The position numbers and the translations under genes are program-made. Shown one piece after another: positions 43,621 through 53,170 of a DNA stretch of 64,000 nucleotides. Under the pieces are notes generated by a model. The model saw only the letters and a list, made by a program, of their open reading frames with translations. It searched no databases and had not been told where the DNA came from. How positions within the stretch are numbered: the stretch's first letter is position 1; each line of letters starts with the position of its first letter. The stretch comes from CAUZJF01 sp965248605 (lineage in GTDB: Bacteria > Chloroflexota > Dehalococcoidia > Lucifugimonadales > CAUZJF01). The DNA lies in the NCBI GenBank assembly GCA_965248605.1, contig CBDFJV010000007.1, positions 868,001-932,000 on the forward strand, given 5' to 3'.

Positions 43621-45906
43621 TCAGCTGTGTACAGCAGGCCGGGCGTCAATGAGCCCCTGCTCTTCGGTCGTGGCCAGGATGCGGACGGGGAAGCGGCCGC
43701 CCCGGGCGATCAGCATCCCATCCCCTCTGGGACAGGAGAGAAGCCACTGGACGTCGGTCTCCGAGAGGTCGAAGGACTCCCCGACCGCTCTCAGCGCCGC
43801 CGCGTCCTGCTGGAGCAGCAGCTTGAAGGCGGAGTTCTGGAGAAGCACCCTTCCCGAATGACCCACGATGGGCCTACTGGTGTCCTCGCTGAGGAAGTCC
43901 TGGACATCCTGGGTGATGGAGATGAGGCCCAGATGGTGCTTCCGGGCTCTCTTGGCCAGGGAGACCAGGGAAGAGGCCCCCTCGGGGTGCTGCATGATGC
44001 TCCACACCTCGTCCACCACCAGCACCCTGGGTCTGGGGTCCTTGGACGCCATGGACCAGACCGCCTCGGCGCACACCAGCGTTGCGGCGGGCCTTAGCTC
44101 CGGCTCCAGCAGGCGAAGGTTGAAGACGGTGATGGGAAGCTCGGTTCCCAGCAGGTCTGCCCCCTGGTCGGTGAGCAGGTGCCGGAGGCTGCCGGTGGCG
44201 AAGGGCCTCAGCAGGGATGCCATCCCCTTATAGCCCTGAGATTCGAGGAATATGAAGAAGTCCTGGAAGCCGGTGACGGCCCGATGGGTGGTGTAGTAGG
44301 CGGTAAGGGCCTCGTCCAGTGTGGCCCGCTGTTCGGGGGAGAAGCGCTCTCCCACCATGACCTCTATGAGTCTCCTGAGACCGCCCACCCGTTGCAGGAC
44401 CTCGCTCTCATCCTCCTCTTCCAGAACGAAGGGGTTGAGCCCGTGACCGGCAACGCCGGGGGTCAGCACCCTTCCCCCTGCGACCTGGGCCAGGGAGGCG
44501 TACTCCCCTTCGGGGTCGATGACGTAGTAGACGATGCCCCTGGAGATGCCGCGCAGCAGCCCCAGCTTGGTGGAGAAGGACTTCCCCGCGCCGCTCCTGG
44601 CCATGACCACCGTGTTGGCGTTGAGGAAGGCCCCGTCGAAGGGGTCGTAGGTCACGACCGATCCCGAACGCAGGTCCAGGCCGAAGAGGGTGCCCTTGCG
44701 GGTGTCCAGGTCGGGGGGCGCGAAGGGCAAGAGAAAGCTCAGGGTCGAGGTGTCCACCGTCCTCCAGGAGCCCCCCGGGTTCATGGCCAGGGGCAGCGTG
44801 GAGAGGTGGCCGTCGTGCTGCCGGAATCTCATGGCGTCCAGGACGGCCATGGACCCGGCGAAGAGGCCCCGAAGCTGCTGCCCTCGCTCCTTCAGCGAGT
44901 CTGCTGTCCCCGCATAGATGGTGATGGAGAAGGAGGCGTTGAACAGGCGCTCCCTGCCCCGGTGCACCTCGTCCCTGAGCCGGGAGGCGTCCTCCAGGGC
45001 GATCTCCGTCTCCGGAGAGGCCGTCCTGCCCCGCCGTAGCGAGATGGCGATGCCCGACTCCATCTTCACCCGCTGCCACTCCAGGGTCCTGACGGCCTGG
45101 GCGGTGGCGATGGGCGAGATGTGTATGGAGAGGTCCATGGGCAGGCCCAGGGCCAGGACCCGCTGCATGTACCCCAGGGGAAGCGTCCGGGGCCATCGGG
45201 TCAGCTGATAGCTCCTCCCCAGGCGCTCTCCCATGTCGAGCTGGCCTCTGCTGAGGCCGACGACCATAGGGGACTCCGATGATGGGGCCGGTGGAGCGCA
45301 TCCCCGCAGGGTGGACTCCACCAGCAGCCGCAGAGCTCTGTCCTTGAGCGGGAAGACAGCGAAGCCCGCCCTGGTGAGGAGGCCCTGAAGCTCGTCGGCA
45401 CGGGCCTTCTGGCAGATTGCGTAAAAGCGCCGGTCCACGACGCCGGGGCGCTCCTCAAGCTCTCCCAGGAACTCCCCTAAAGAGGCCGACGCCTGGGCAA
45501 CGCCCTCGGCCAGGTTTGAGGGTCGTCGTTCTTCCAGGGCGTCCCGGAGGGCGCCCAGCCGGGGCGGGTGCTGTCGCACCAGGAGTTGCACGGGGAAGTC
45601 CAATGCGTTGAGGACGGCGGCGAAGGCCCCCATGATGGGCTGCTCCACCTCCAGGCCCCGCACCTCCATGACGGAGACCTCCACGCCGCCGAGACGTAGG
45701 ATGGTCGCCTCATGCAGCCCTGCTATCGGAAAGTAACGGGTCAGAGACGGCGGAGTCTTGGGTTTCTTTGGAGCGCGCTCCTCCGTCACGGGATGTTGGA
45801 CCTCATCGGGTATACCGGTTACAGGCAGGGGTTCCTGCGCAGTAGCGGGTGGATGAAGACCCTCGCCGGTCCTGCGTCGAAGGGGTCTGAACTTGCGACG
45901 GGTCAT
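43621..45906 (-). CDS. VirB4-like type IV secretion ATPase
   Basis: 761 residues. The N-terminal region (YFPIAGLHEATILRLGGVEV) is typical of TraC/VirB4 proteins. The motor has Walker A MARSGAGKSFSTK near residue 440, YYVIDPEGEYASL, Walker B RVLVVDEVWSIM near residue 635 and the ISITQDVQDFL motif. It powers assembly and substrate transfer in conjugation. Its ATG overlaps the stop of the 58-residue gene upstream (ATGA) with a CAGGAGG ribosome-binding site. Confidence 0.9.
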   Translation of the reverse strand: MTRRKFRPLRRRTGEGLHPPATAQEPLPVTGIPDEVQHPVTEERAPKKPKTPPSLTRYFPIAGLHEATILRLGGVEVSVMEVRGLEVEQPIMGAFAAVLNALDFPVQLLVRQHPPRLGALRDALEERRPSNLAEGVAQASASLGEFLGELEERPGVVDRRFYAICQKARADELQGLLTRAGFAVFPLKDRALRLLVESTLRGCAPPAPSSESPMVVGLSRGQLDMGERLGRSYQLTRWPRTLPLGYMQRVLALGLPMDLSIHISPIATAQAVRTLEWQRVKMESGIAISLRRGRTASPETEIALEDASRLRDEVHRGRERLFNASFSITIYAGTADSLKERGQQLRGLFAGSMAVLDAMRFRQHDGHLSTLPLAMNPGGSWRTVDTSTLSFLLPFAPPDLDTRKGTLFGLDLRSGSVVTYDPFDGAFLNANTVVMARSGAGKSFSTKLGLLRGISRGIVYYVIDPEGEYASLAQVAGGRVLTPGVAGHGLNPFVLEEEDESEVLQRVGGLRRLIEVMVGERFSPEQRATLDEALTAYYTTHRAVTGFQDFFIFLESQGYKGMASLLRPFATGSLRHLLTDQGADLLGTELPITVFNLRLLEPELRPAATLVCAEAVWSMASKDPRPRVLVVDEVWSIMQHPEGASSLVSLAKRARKHHLGLISITQDVQDFLSEDTSRPIVGHSGRVLLQNSAFKLLLQQDAAALRAVGESFDLSETDVQWLLSCPRGDGMLIARGGRFPVRILATTEEQGLIDARPAVHS

Positions 45907-46079
45907 GGGCGCACCTCCTGGGGTTTGTGTGGTATGCGAACGACGGCCTTCTGCGGGAGGCGGTGCCGGGGCAGGTGGCGGCCCCTCTTGGGCCGCTTCC
46001 GCCGCCGCGGGCTCGCTCCATTGGTCGATTGGGTCTCCTTCTGGTCGACCCCTTTGCCGTTCCTTTCCTTGCTACGCAT
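45903..46079 (-). CDS. Small basic protein of the transfer operon
   Basis: 58 residues (MRSKERNGKGVDQKETQSTN, then SPRRRKRPKRGRHLPRHRLP), extremely basic. Its ATG overlaps the stop of the membrane protein before it (TGATG) and its stop overlaps the VirB4 start (ATGA), so it is translationally coupled on both sides and very likely real. It may bind DNA or the membrane surface; no family recognised. Confidence 0.6.
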   Translation of the reverse strand: MRSKERNGKGVDQKETQSTNGASPRRRKRPKRGRHLPRHRLPQKAVVRIPHKPQEVRP

Positions 46080-46315
46080 CAGGACTGCTCCTTCCGCCTT
46101 CGACGGGCGGCGCGCAGGGTGCGGACGGCGGCTATCACCAGGTAGACGCCGGTGCCAAGGACGGCGACGCCGACGAAGGGAGACGGGGCCAGGGACGCTG
46201 CCGTCAGCCCGGCCATGATCCCGACGACTCCGGCCATCAGTTGAAGCCTCGGCTCCTCGGTCCAGTAGGCCAGGGCCACCAGGCCCAGAAACAGGATCGT
46301 GTCTGCGGTACTCAT
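46079..46315 (-). CDS. Small two/three-helix membrane protein of the transfer operon
   Basis: 78 residues, hydrophobic from residue 5 to 60 (DTILFLGLVALAYW; LMAGVVGIMAGLTAASLA; VGVAVLGTGVYLVIAA) with a basic tail RRRRKEQS. Position between the pilin-like gene and VirB4 fits a VirB3-like inner-membrane component, by analogy only. Confidence 0.65.
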   Translation of the reverse strand: MSTADTILFLGLVALAYWTEEPRLQLMAGVVGIMAGLTAASLAPSPFVGVAVLGTGVYLVIAAVRTLRAARRRRKEQS

Positions 46316-46348
46316 ACATTCCTCCTTGTCTTCTTGTTGTTGTGGTTC

Positions 46349-46750
46349 CTAACGCGTCGGCAGCAGCACCGTGGTGCTGTCCACCAGGAGCACCATGAGG
46401 CCCTTGGCCAGGAGCACCAGCACCAGGCCGGAGATGGCTCCGATGACAGCGCCCTTGGCCCGTCCCCTGGCGTGGGGGTTCTCCGGCTCGCCCCACATGA
46501 GGACGAAGGCGGCCCACACCAGGCTGAAGCCCGCCAGGATGCCGGCGATGAGGATGAAGATGTTGAGGAGCCGGTTGTACTCCTCCAGCATCTCCGCCCC
46601 AGCCTCTCCGTGGGACGCTCCGGTGGTGAAGAGGGCGAAGGCGATAAGCGCCGCCAGGCTCATAAGCCGCCCCAGGGCTCTCGGCAACACCCTCAAGAAG
46701 GGTTGGTCCAGGCGAGCCGCATGGTGGATTGACGAAAGAGCTCTACGCAT
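46349..46750 (-). CDS. VirB2/TrbC-like pilin-type membrane protein
   Basis: 133 residues: a signal-like helix (LMSLAALIAFALFTTGASH), then two membrane helices (LLNIFILIAGILAGFSLVWA; GAVIGAISGLVLVLLAKGLM) separated by a polar GEPENPHARGRAK turn. This is the layout of VirB2/TrbC-type pilins. Its start overlaps the stop of the PrgI fusion gene by one base. Confidence 0.7.
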   Translation of the reverse strand: MRRALSSIHHAARLDQPFLRVLPRALGRLMSLAALIAFALFTTGASHGEAGAEMLEEYNRLLNIFILIAGILAGFSLVWAAFVLMWGEPENPHARGRAKGAVIGAISGLVLVLLAKGLMVLLVDSTTVLLPTR

Positions 46751-49521
46751 TACCGAAGCTCCTGTCCGACCAGCTCCCGGAAGACCTCCTGGGCTGGGAT
46801 GGCCTCGCCGGGGATCTCCTCGGCGGTATAGCTCCTCTCCGAGACCACGGCCCCGGCCTCATCCTCCATGAGCTGTCTTGCCTCGATGGAGATGGAAAGG
46901 CTGTCAAGCCAAGCCATGTAGAGCTCGGTGCGGAGCTTTGCCGCCTCGTCGGGAGTCAGGTCGAAGTAGTTGTTGTCCTCCATGTGGTCCAGGGCGTCCT
47001 TGTAGGGATTGGTGGAGTCGTCCTCGTCCTCGTCTTCATCCTCGTCGTCCTGGTCCTCGATGAGCTGGAGGTACTGCTCCGGCTCCGAGGGGATGTCGGA
47101 GTCCTCCGGCGGGTCGGGCAATGCCTCGAATGGAGCGTCCGAGAGGATGGGGAAGGCGGTGGAGAGCACGTCCCGGTAGTGGCGCACCAGGGGCTCCTGC
47201 TCCGTCACCTCGGCCGAGGTGTAGGCGGGGATGACGACCTCCACGTCCACCTCCTGGGTCACCTCCTTGCCCTCCACCCACACGTCCTCGCTGACGTGCT
47301 GGCTCTGGCTCTGCCCCGGCAAGGTGACGGTCTCGCTGACCGTCTGGCTCTGGGTCTGGCCGGGGATGGTGACCGTCTCGCTGACGGTCGTCTGGTCGGT
47401 CTGTGCGGGAAGGGTGATCTCGGTGGTGGCGTAGGTGGACGCCTCATCCTCGGCGTAGCCGGTGGCGGTGCCCGAGGCCGTCCCCGATACATACTCCGAT
47501 GCGTAGGTGGATGCCTCGTCCTCGGCGTAGCCGTAGGCGGTGCCCGAGGCCGTCCCCGATACGTACTCCGATTCGTAGGAGTAGGCGGTCCCCGACGCAT
47601 AGCTCGAAGCCTCGGTGGAGGCGTAGCCGTAGGCGGTTCCCGATGCGTAGCCTGACGCGGTCCCGGAGGCGTAGCCCGTCGCGCTGCCGCTGGCGTAACC
47701 GGTTGCCGTTCCCGATGCGTAGCCCGATGCGGTGCCGCTGGCATACCCAGAAGCCGTCTCCTGGGGCACCCATATATTGAAGCTCAGCCAGCCCAGGATG
47801 ATGTTTGCCCAGTGACTGACGGCGGTGGTGAAGCCCCCGACGAGGGTGGAGACCCATGAACCGACCGTGGTCCAGACGGTGACGCCGACGATCCTGGAGA
47901 CCCACGAGCCCACCGTCGTGGAGACCCATGAGCCCACCGCCGTGGAGAGCCATGAGCCCACCGTGGTCCAGACGCTGGCTCCGACGATGGCCGAGAGCCA
48001 GGTTCCCACGGTGCCCGAAAGCACCGCGCCGAGGACGGTCCACACCTCGGCGTTCACGACGGCCGAGAGCCACTTGCCCACGGTGCCCGAAAGCACTGCG
48101 CCGAGCACGGTCCACACCTCGGCGCTCACGATGGCCGATAGCCACTTGCCCACGGTTGCGGATATCCACCCGCCCACGGTGTGGGTGACGGCCCCCCAGG
48201 CGGCGCTCAGGGTTGCCGAGAGGGTGCGGACCACGGGTGAGAACCAGGCGCTCAGAGTGGCCGAAACCGTATGGACCACCGGCCCGAACCAGGCGCTCAG
48301 GGTCGAGCTCACCGTGTGATAGAAGCCCGCAAAGTGGCCTATGACGGGTATCCGCTCGATGAGGGACTGCTCCTCGTTGTGGGTGAGGTCCACCCTGCCC
48401 GGCAGGGGGATCACACGGGTCGACGTGATGTCCGCTCGAAGGGATACCTGGTGGACGCGGTCCTCCTGGGGAAGGGAGAAGTTGAAGGGCATGTCGCCGT
48501 CCCGGGCGAAGGCCAGGCCGGTGGTAGACCCGGCCGCCGAGGCCGCCAGGTACACCTCGCCGGTCACATCGGCGACGTCGGCATCCAGGAGCAGCTTCCG
48601 GCTCACCGCTGCGGCGGGGTCCGCCGGGTCGGTGAGGACAGTGGCTTCGACGACCTCCTCCGCCTGGCTGTTGCAGGCGCTGGAGAGGCGGCCCGTGACG
48701 TTGCCCAGCCGCCAACCCACCTCGGTCATGGAGAGGCCGCAGTCGGCGGTCTCCAGCCCTGGCAGGGGGTAGGGAAGGCTGTTCTGGTCCAGCACTAGGA
48801 TGCCGGCGTTGCCCAGGGCGTCCCGCCAGGAGATGACGATGGCCTTGTGGTTTGCCGTGAGGGGGATGGTGTACTGCCGGGGCTCTCCCCGGTAGAGGAC
48901 CCCCTGGGTGTAGAAGGGCCGGTATCGATCGTGGGTCTCGGTGGTGACCTGCACCTCCAGGGACGTTGCCGCACGAAGGGTCAGCTCGGCCTCGTTGCCC
49001 CGCACCCGCCACGCCTCGATGAAGAGCCGTTGGGGGTCGGGGCCGCTCGCCGGTCCAGCGGCAAGGGCCGCAGACGGCGCGATGGAGGTCAGGAGGACCA
49101 TCACGGCCAGGAGGAGGCTCAGGCACTTGAAGGGGAGTCCCTTCAGCCGGAACCTCCACAGTCTGCGCCGTCCTTTCTTCTTTTGAGATTTGGACTTGGG
49201 CGGCGTTGCTACCGGAGGGTTGAGCAGCGCGGTGACCTCTCCCTCGTACCGTTTGGGCGAAAGGGCGAAGCGGAGCAGGTCCAAGATCACTATGGGCAGC
49301 CCCCTCCCTCCGGGGCGCACGGCCACCATGGCCAGCCCCAGAAGGCCGACGGCGATGGCGGCGCCCAGACGGAAGGCGCCGTCGGGGAGGAAGGCGGCCT
49401 GCTTCCATAGCCCGTAGGCCAACCCGACGACCGCAGCGATGGCCACGATCTGGGGGAAGGTCAGGCCCAGCAGGACCTTGTCCTCCGTTTGCAGGTGAGT
49501 GGGTACTTCGTGTTCACGCAA
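46750..49521 (-). CDS. PrgI-domain fusion protein with tryptophan-repeat and YASG-repeat regions
   Basis: 923 residues. Residues 1-110 are PrgI-like (VPTHLQTEDKVLLGLTFPQI, two helices). A second signal-like helix follows (130-155), then a soluble domain to about 370. Residues about 375-565 are repeats rich in Trp/Val/Ser, such as TVGKWLSAIVSAEVWTVLGA, with 24-residue units nearly identical at DNA level. Residues about 575-690 are GYASGTASGYASGTATGYAS-type repeats, then VSETVTIPGQTQSQ repeats and an acidic stretch of 14 Asp/Glu. PrgI proteins are normally 100-200 residues, so the fusion is unusual; the repeats suggest a long secreted or surface part of the conjugation machine. Confidence 0.8.
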   Translation of the reverse strand: MREHEVPTHLQTEDKVLLGLTFPQIVAIAAVVGLAYGLWKQAAFLPDGAFRLGAAIAVGLLGLAMVAVRPGGRGLPIVILDLLRFALSPKRYEGEVTALLNPPVATPPKSKSQKKKGRRRLWRFRLKGLPFKCLSLLLAVMVLLTSIAPSAALAAGPASGPDPQRLFIEAWRVRGNEAELTLRAATSLEVQVTTETHDRYRPFYTQGVLYRGEPRQYTIPLTANHKAIVISWRDALGNAGILVLDQNSLPYPLPGLETADCGLSMTEVGWRLGNVTGRLSSACNSQAEEVVEATVLTDPADPAAAVSRKLLLDADVADVTGEVYLAASAAGSTTGLAFARDGDMPFNFSLPQEDRVHQVSLRADITSTRVIPLPGRVDLTHNEEQSLIERIPVIGHFAGFYHTVSSTLSAWFGPVVHTVSATLSAWFSPVVRTLSATLSAAWGAVTHTVGGWISATVGKWLSAIVSAEVWTVLGAVLSGTVGKWLSAVVNAEVWTVLGAVLSGTVGTWLSAIVGASVWTTVGSWLSTAVGSWVSTTVGSWVSRIVGVTVWTTVGSWVSTLVGGFTTAVSHWANIILGWLSFNIWVPQETASGYASGTASGYASGTATGYASGSATGYASGTASGYASGTAYGYASTEASSYASGTAYSYESEYVSGTASGTAYGYAEDEASTYASEYVSGTASGTATGYAEDEASTYATTEITLPAQTDQTTVSETVTIPGQTQSQTVSETVTLPGQSQSQHVSEDVWVEGKEVTQEVDVEVVIPAYTSAEVTEQEPLVRHYRDVLSTAFPILSDAPFEALPDPPEDSDIPSEPEQYLQLIEDQDDEDEDEDEDDSTNPYKDALDHMEDNNYFDLTPDEAAKLRTELYMAWLDSLSISIEARQLMEDEAGAVVSERSYTAEEIPGEAIPAQEVFRELVGQELR

Positions 49522-49534
49522 GGGCGCACACCTC

Positions 49535-49822
49535 CTAAGACGAGTTGCCGGACGGGTTGCTCGGGTTGGGCAATTCGGGGGTCACGGGACTGCCGATGGC
49601 GGCGTTGATGATGAGGTTCATCACCCCATAGGCCAGCAGCGCCAGCACCACCCCGGCCAGGGCCGTGAACATGGCGCTCTTGCCCCGCTCCATCTGGTGG
49701 GGCGCGCCGGGAGGCGGAGAGGTACAGGAAGGACCCGTAGATGAAGAACCCCGTGCCGACGACACCCACCATCGCTAACAAGATGCCCACGATGTTGGAT
49801 ACGGTCTGAATCAGATCGCTCA
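49535..49822 (-). pseudogene. Pilin-like conjugal transfer protein (Mbov_0395-like), frameshifted
   Basis: The 5' frame from the ATG at 49822 (AAGGAG upstream) reads MSDLIQTVSNIVGILLAMVG then FFIYGSFLYLSAS. The continuation APHQMERGKSAMFTALAGVV then ALLAYGVMNLIINAAIG is in another frame. The expected YLSASGAP junction requires removing one C in the run at 49710-49712. The joined product (about 95 residues, two helices, SGxPxxxExGKxA motif) fits a pilin-like transfer protein. Either a true inactivating mutation or a sequencing error. Confidence 0.75.
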
Positions 49823-49886
49823 TGCGTAAACTCCTTCTCACTGTTGTGTTGCCAGCTGATTGAGGCCCCCACTCAGGGGCCGTTGA

Positions 49887-50250
49887 TCACTCGTTCATGC
49901 TCAAGGCCTCTTCCAGAGCCGCAACACAGAAGTCTACCTCCAGGGTGTTGGACAGCCGCCAGGCCAGCACGTAGCGGCTGTGCCAGTCCATGATGGCCAC
50001 CAAGTAGAGGAAACCCCGAGCCATGGGTATGTAGGTGATGTCGGTGGCCCACACCTGGTTGACCCGGTTGATCTCCAGCCCCCTGAGCAAGTACGGATAG
50101 ACCTTATGCCCTGGGTTTGGCTTGCTGGTGTTGGGACGCCGGTAGATGGCCTCCAGGCCTATCAGCTGCATCAGCCGGCGGACCCGCTTGCGGTTGACCT
50201 GGTGTCCGTGATTTCTGAGCCAGGCAGTCATCCTTCTGGAGCCGTAGAGC
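49887..50250 (-). pseudogene. IS3-family transposase (OrfB) fragment
   Basis: Reads PWLYGSRRMTAWLRNHGHQV, RVRRLMQLIGLEAIYRRPNT, then the integrase core NQVWATDITYIPMARGFLYL and DWHSRYVLAWRLSNT. Both ends are missing: the C-terminal third with the last two acidic residues stops at 49887 and the N-terminus is cut near 50250, where an IS256 fragment begins. Confidence 0.85.
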
Positions 50251-50259
50251 CACGGCGTC

Positions 50260-51188
50260 GCAGCGAGCGAGCTCTGCTGGCTGTGATCCAGCAGGCCTAC
50301 GTGGAAGGTGTATCCACAAGGCGGGTGGACGATCTGGTCAAGGCGCTGGGGTGTGAGGGTATCTCCAAGAGCCAGGTGTCGCGCATCTGTCAGGAACTGG
50401 ACGTGGTGGTGGATGGCTTCATGGGCCGTCCGCTGGACGGTGGACCCTACCCCTACCTGTGGCTGGACGCACTGACCCAGAAGGTCAGAGAGGCCGGTAG
50501 GATCGTCAACGTCAGCGTGGTGGTGGCGACGGCGGTCAATGGCGAGGGCAAGCGGGAGATCATCGGGATGGACGTGGGTACGAGTGAAGACGGCGCCTTC
50601 TGGCTGGCCTTCCTACGCTCGCTGTCCGCCAGGGGCCTCGGCGGGGTGGAACTGGTGGTATCGGACGCTCATCAGGGACTCCGAGGCGCCATCGCCGCAG
50701 TCTTCGGCGGAGCCAGTTGGCAACGGTGCCGCACCCACTTCATGACCAACCTGCTCACTCGGGTCCCCAGGCGCGCCCAGCCATGGGTAGCCACCATGGT
50801 GCGCACCATCTACCAGCAACCCTCCCCCGATGAGGTACACGCCCAGCTCGACAGGGTGACCGATCAACTCCAGAACCGGTTCCCTCAGGTCGCCTCTCTA
50901 CTGGACGAGGCCGGACCCGACGTCCTGGCCTTCTCCAACTTCCCACTCGCCCACTGGAAGAAGATCTGGTCCAACAACCCACAGGAGCGTCTCAACAAGG
51001 AGATCCGGCGACGCACCGATGTGGTGGGCATCTTCCCTCACCGGCCGGCCGTGCGCCGCCTCGTTGGCGCCGTCCTGGCTGAGCAGCACGACGAATGGGC
51101 CGTTGGCCGTCGATACATCACACCTGTCGTGCTGACCTTCAACGAAGCTCTTCCAGAGGCCGATCTCGCGGAGGCGACAGCCGCCTAA
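50260..51188 (+). pseudogene. IS256-family transposase lacking its N-terminus
   Basis: From ERALLAVIQQAYVEGVSTRR on, the sequence is an IS256/mutator-type transposase: YLWLDALTQKVREAG, LVVSDAHQGLRGAI, QRCRTHFMTNLL and the late acidic NNPQERLNKEIRRRTDVVGI. About 90 N-terminal residues are absent because the IS3 fragment abuts it. Right-end-like sequence follows to about 51228. A different subgroup from the intact IS256 at 51896. Confidence 0.85.
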
Positions 51189-51803
51189 ACAACATCAACA
51201 GGATGACGCACTCTTACACCACTTGACGGGACGTGACCGAGACGGTGCGGCAGGTGCTCAAAAAAACGAGCTGAAGCCCTGGCAACGGGAGGAGTGGTGT
51301 ATCCCAACGGTGAGCGCAGAGTTCGTAGCAGCTATGGAGGATGTATTGGACCTTTATGGTGAGCCCTACGACCCCCGGCGGCCCACAGTCTGTTTTGATG
51401 AGACCTCCACCCAACTGATCGCCGAGCGCCGCATACCTATTCCAGCCCATCGGGGACGGCGAGAGCGGTTTGACTATGAGTACCGACGCAACGGCACGCG
51501 CAATCTGTTCATGCTCTGCGAGCCCCTGCGGGGTTGGAGGCATGTGGCGGTCACCGAGCAACGGAGGATGGAGGACTTTGCCTACCAGATGCGGTGGCTG
51601 GTGGACGAAGCCTACACCAAGGCGGAGAGGATTCGGGTCGTGCTGGACAACCTCAATACCCACCGGCCTGCATCGTTGTACCAAACCTTTGCCCCGGTGG
51701 AGGCAAGGAGGATACTGAAGCGCTTGGAGTTCCACTACACCCCAAAGCATGGCAGTTGGCTGAACATGGCAGAGATCGAGCTGAGCGTGCTGAGTCGCCA
51801 GTG

Positions 51804-53170
51804 AGGTATCTTCAAAAAGTGTGTAAACAGTCAGGCGGTGTACCCTCTCTCTGAACAACACGGGCTCGAGGCCCAAGAGAGGAGATAGACCGCCCATGAG
51901 GAAGGAAAGCACTGAGAGTAGGTCGGAGTCAAGGCCAGAGTGGGAGCAGTTGGAGGATTGGGTGCGAAGCCAGGTCCAGAGGCTGATCCAGGAGTTGCTG
52001 GAGGAGGAGGTGACGGCGTTTCTGGGAAGGGCGAAGTCGGCGCTCAGATCCGACTCGGACAACGATACCGGCTATCGGAACGGATACGGCAGAGCCCGGA
52101 GGCTTACGCTGAGTTCGGGAACGATACAGCTGAGGCGGCCGCGAGTCCGCGATACCGAGGAGCAGTTCGAGAGCCGGCTGCTGCCGCTGTTCGTCAACAG
52201 GACCAGGAAGGTTGCTGAGTTGATCCCCGAGCTGTACCTGCACGGTCTATCCGAAGGCGACTTCGATCTGGCTTTGCGGGGGCTGCTGGGAGAGGACGCA
52301 CCGGTATCGGCGAGCACGGTGGCCCGGTTGAAGTCCAAGTGGAACGATGAGCTTGCCCAATGGCGCAGCCGGCCCCTCGATGACCTGGAAGTGGTCTACA
52401 TGTGGGTGGATGGAGTCTACGTCAAGGCTGGTCTTGAGAAGGAGAAGGCGGCGGTACTGGTGGTGATGGCGGCCCTGAGCGACGGGAGCAAGGTGGTGGT
52501 GAGCGCTGTTCCCGGATACAGGGAGTCCACAGAGAACTGGTCCGATGTGCTCAGGGACATGAGGCGCCGCGGGCTGGAGTGCCCGAGGCTGGTGGTTGGA
52601 GACGGACACCTGGGCATCTGGGGAGCTCTGCGCAACGTCTATCCGCAGGCGGCAGAGCAACGCTGCTGGAACCACAAGATCGTAAACGTGCTCGCCAAGC
52701 TTCCAAAGCGACAACAGGACCAGGCCAAGCTCATGCTGCGTACTATCCCCTACGCGCCGACTCGGACAGAGGCTGAGCGGCTCAGGACGGTGTTCACCAG
52801 GTGGTGCGGCGACCATTCCTACGAGGCGGCCTCAGAGGCCTTGGAGCGGGACTGGGACCGCATGGTCACCTTCTATGACTTCCCAAAGGAGCACTGGGGG
52901 CACCTTCGCACGACGAACCCGGTAGAATCACCCTTCGCGGCCCTCAGGCTTCGGACCGATGCCGCCAAGCGCTACAAGAGGGTCGATCGGGCGATAGCGG
53001 TGATCTGGAAAATGTTGATGGTCGCCGAACAGCGCTTCAGGCGTATGAAGGCCCCTGAGTTGATCGAAGACGTCTATCTCGGTGCCCAGTATGCGGATGG
53101 AATCGCCATTGAATCAACGGCTGAGAAGGTCGCCGCCTGATATCGTTTACACACCTATTGACGTAACCTC
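51804..53170. mobile_element. Complete IS256-family insertion sequence
   Basis: Inverted ends related as AGGTATCTTC...GTGTGTAAAC (left) and AGGTTACGTC...GTGTGTAAAC (right, complement). An 8-bp target duplication CGCCAGTG lies at 51796-51803 and 53171-53178. Excision would restore the IS630 reading frame (LSRQCLGRR). Confidence 0.9.
51896..53140 (+). CDS. IS256-family transposase, intact
   Basis: 414 residues, a full-length mutator-type transposase: FLGRAKSALRSDSD, GYRNGYGRARRL, YMWVDGVYVKAGLEKEKAAV (first Asp), LVVGDGHLGIWGAL (second Asp), QRCWNHKIVNVLAKLP, and NPVESPFAALRLRTDAAKRY with the final Glu. The element has good ends and target duplication, so it may be active. Confidence 0.92.
   Translation: MRKESTESRSESRPEWEQLEDWVRSQVQRLIQELLEEEVTAFLGRAKSALRSDSDNDTGYRNGYGRARRLTLSSGTIQLRRPRVRDTEEQFESRLLPLFVNRTRKVAELIPELYLHGLSEGDFDLALRGLLGEDAPVSASTVARLKSKWNDELAQWRSRPLDDLEVVYMWVDGVYVKAGLEKEKAAVLVVMAALSDGSKVVVSAVPGYRESTENWSDVLRDMRRRGLECPRLVVGDGHLGIWGALRNVYPQAAEQRCWNHKIVNVLAKLPKRQQDQAKLMLRTIPYAPTRTEAERLRTVFTRWCGDHSYEAASEALERDWDRMVTFYDFPKEHWGHLRTTNPVESPFAALRLRTDAAKRYKRVDRAIAVIWKMLMVAEQRFRRMKAPELIEDVYLGAQYADGIAIESTAEKVAA

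Noticed and set aside
44179..45039. Plus-strand 286-codon frame and 46729-47655 of 308 codons
   Set aside because: Antisense to the VirB4-like and PrgI fusion genes. The repetitive LGLAGDGDRLADG-like translation only mirrors the repeats of the real gene.
47440..47760. Dense short repeats that might be a non-coding satellite
   Set aside because: They stay in frame and encode the GYASGTA repeats of the PrgI fusion protein.
49864..49881. GGCCCC-CACTCA-GGGGCC hairpin between the pilin gene and the IS3 fragment
   Set aside because: Only six base pairs with no T run; too weak to call a terminator or IS end.
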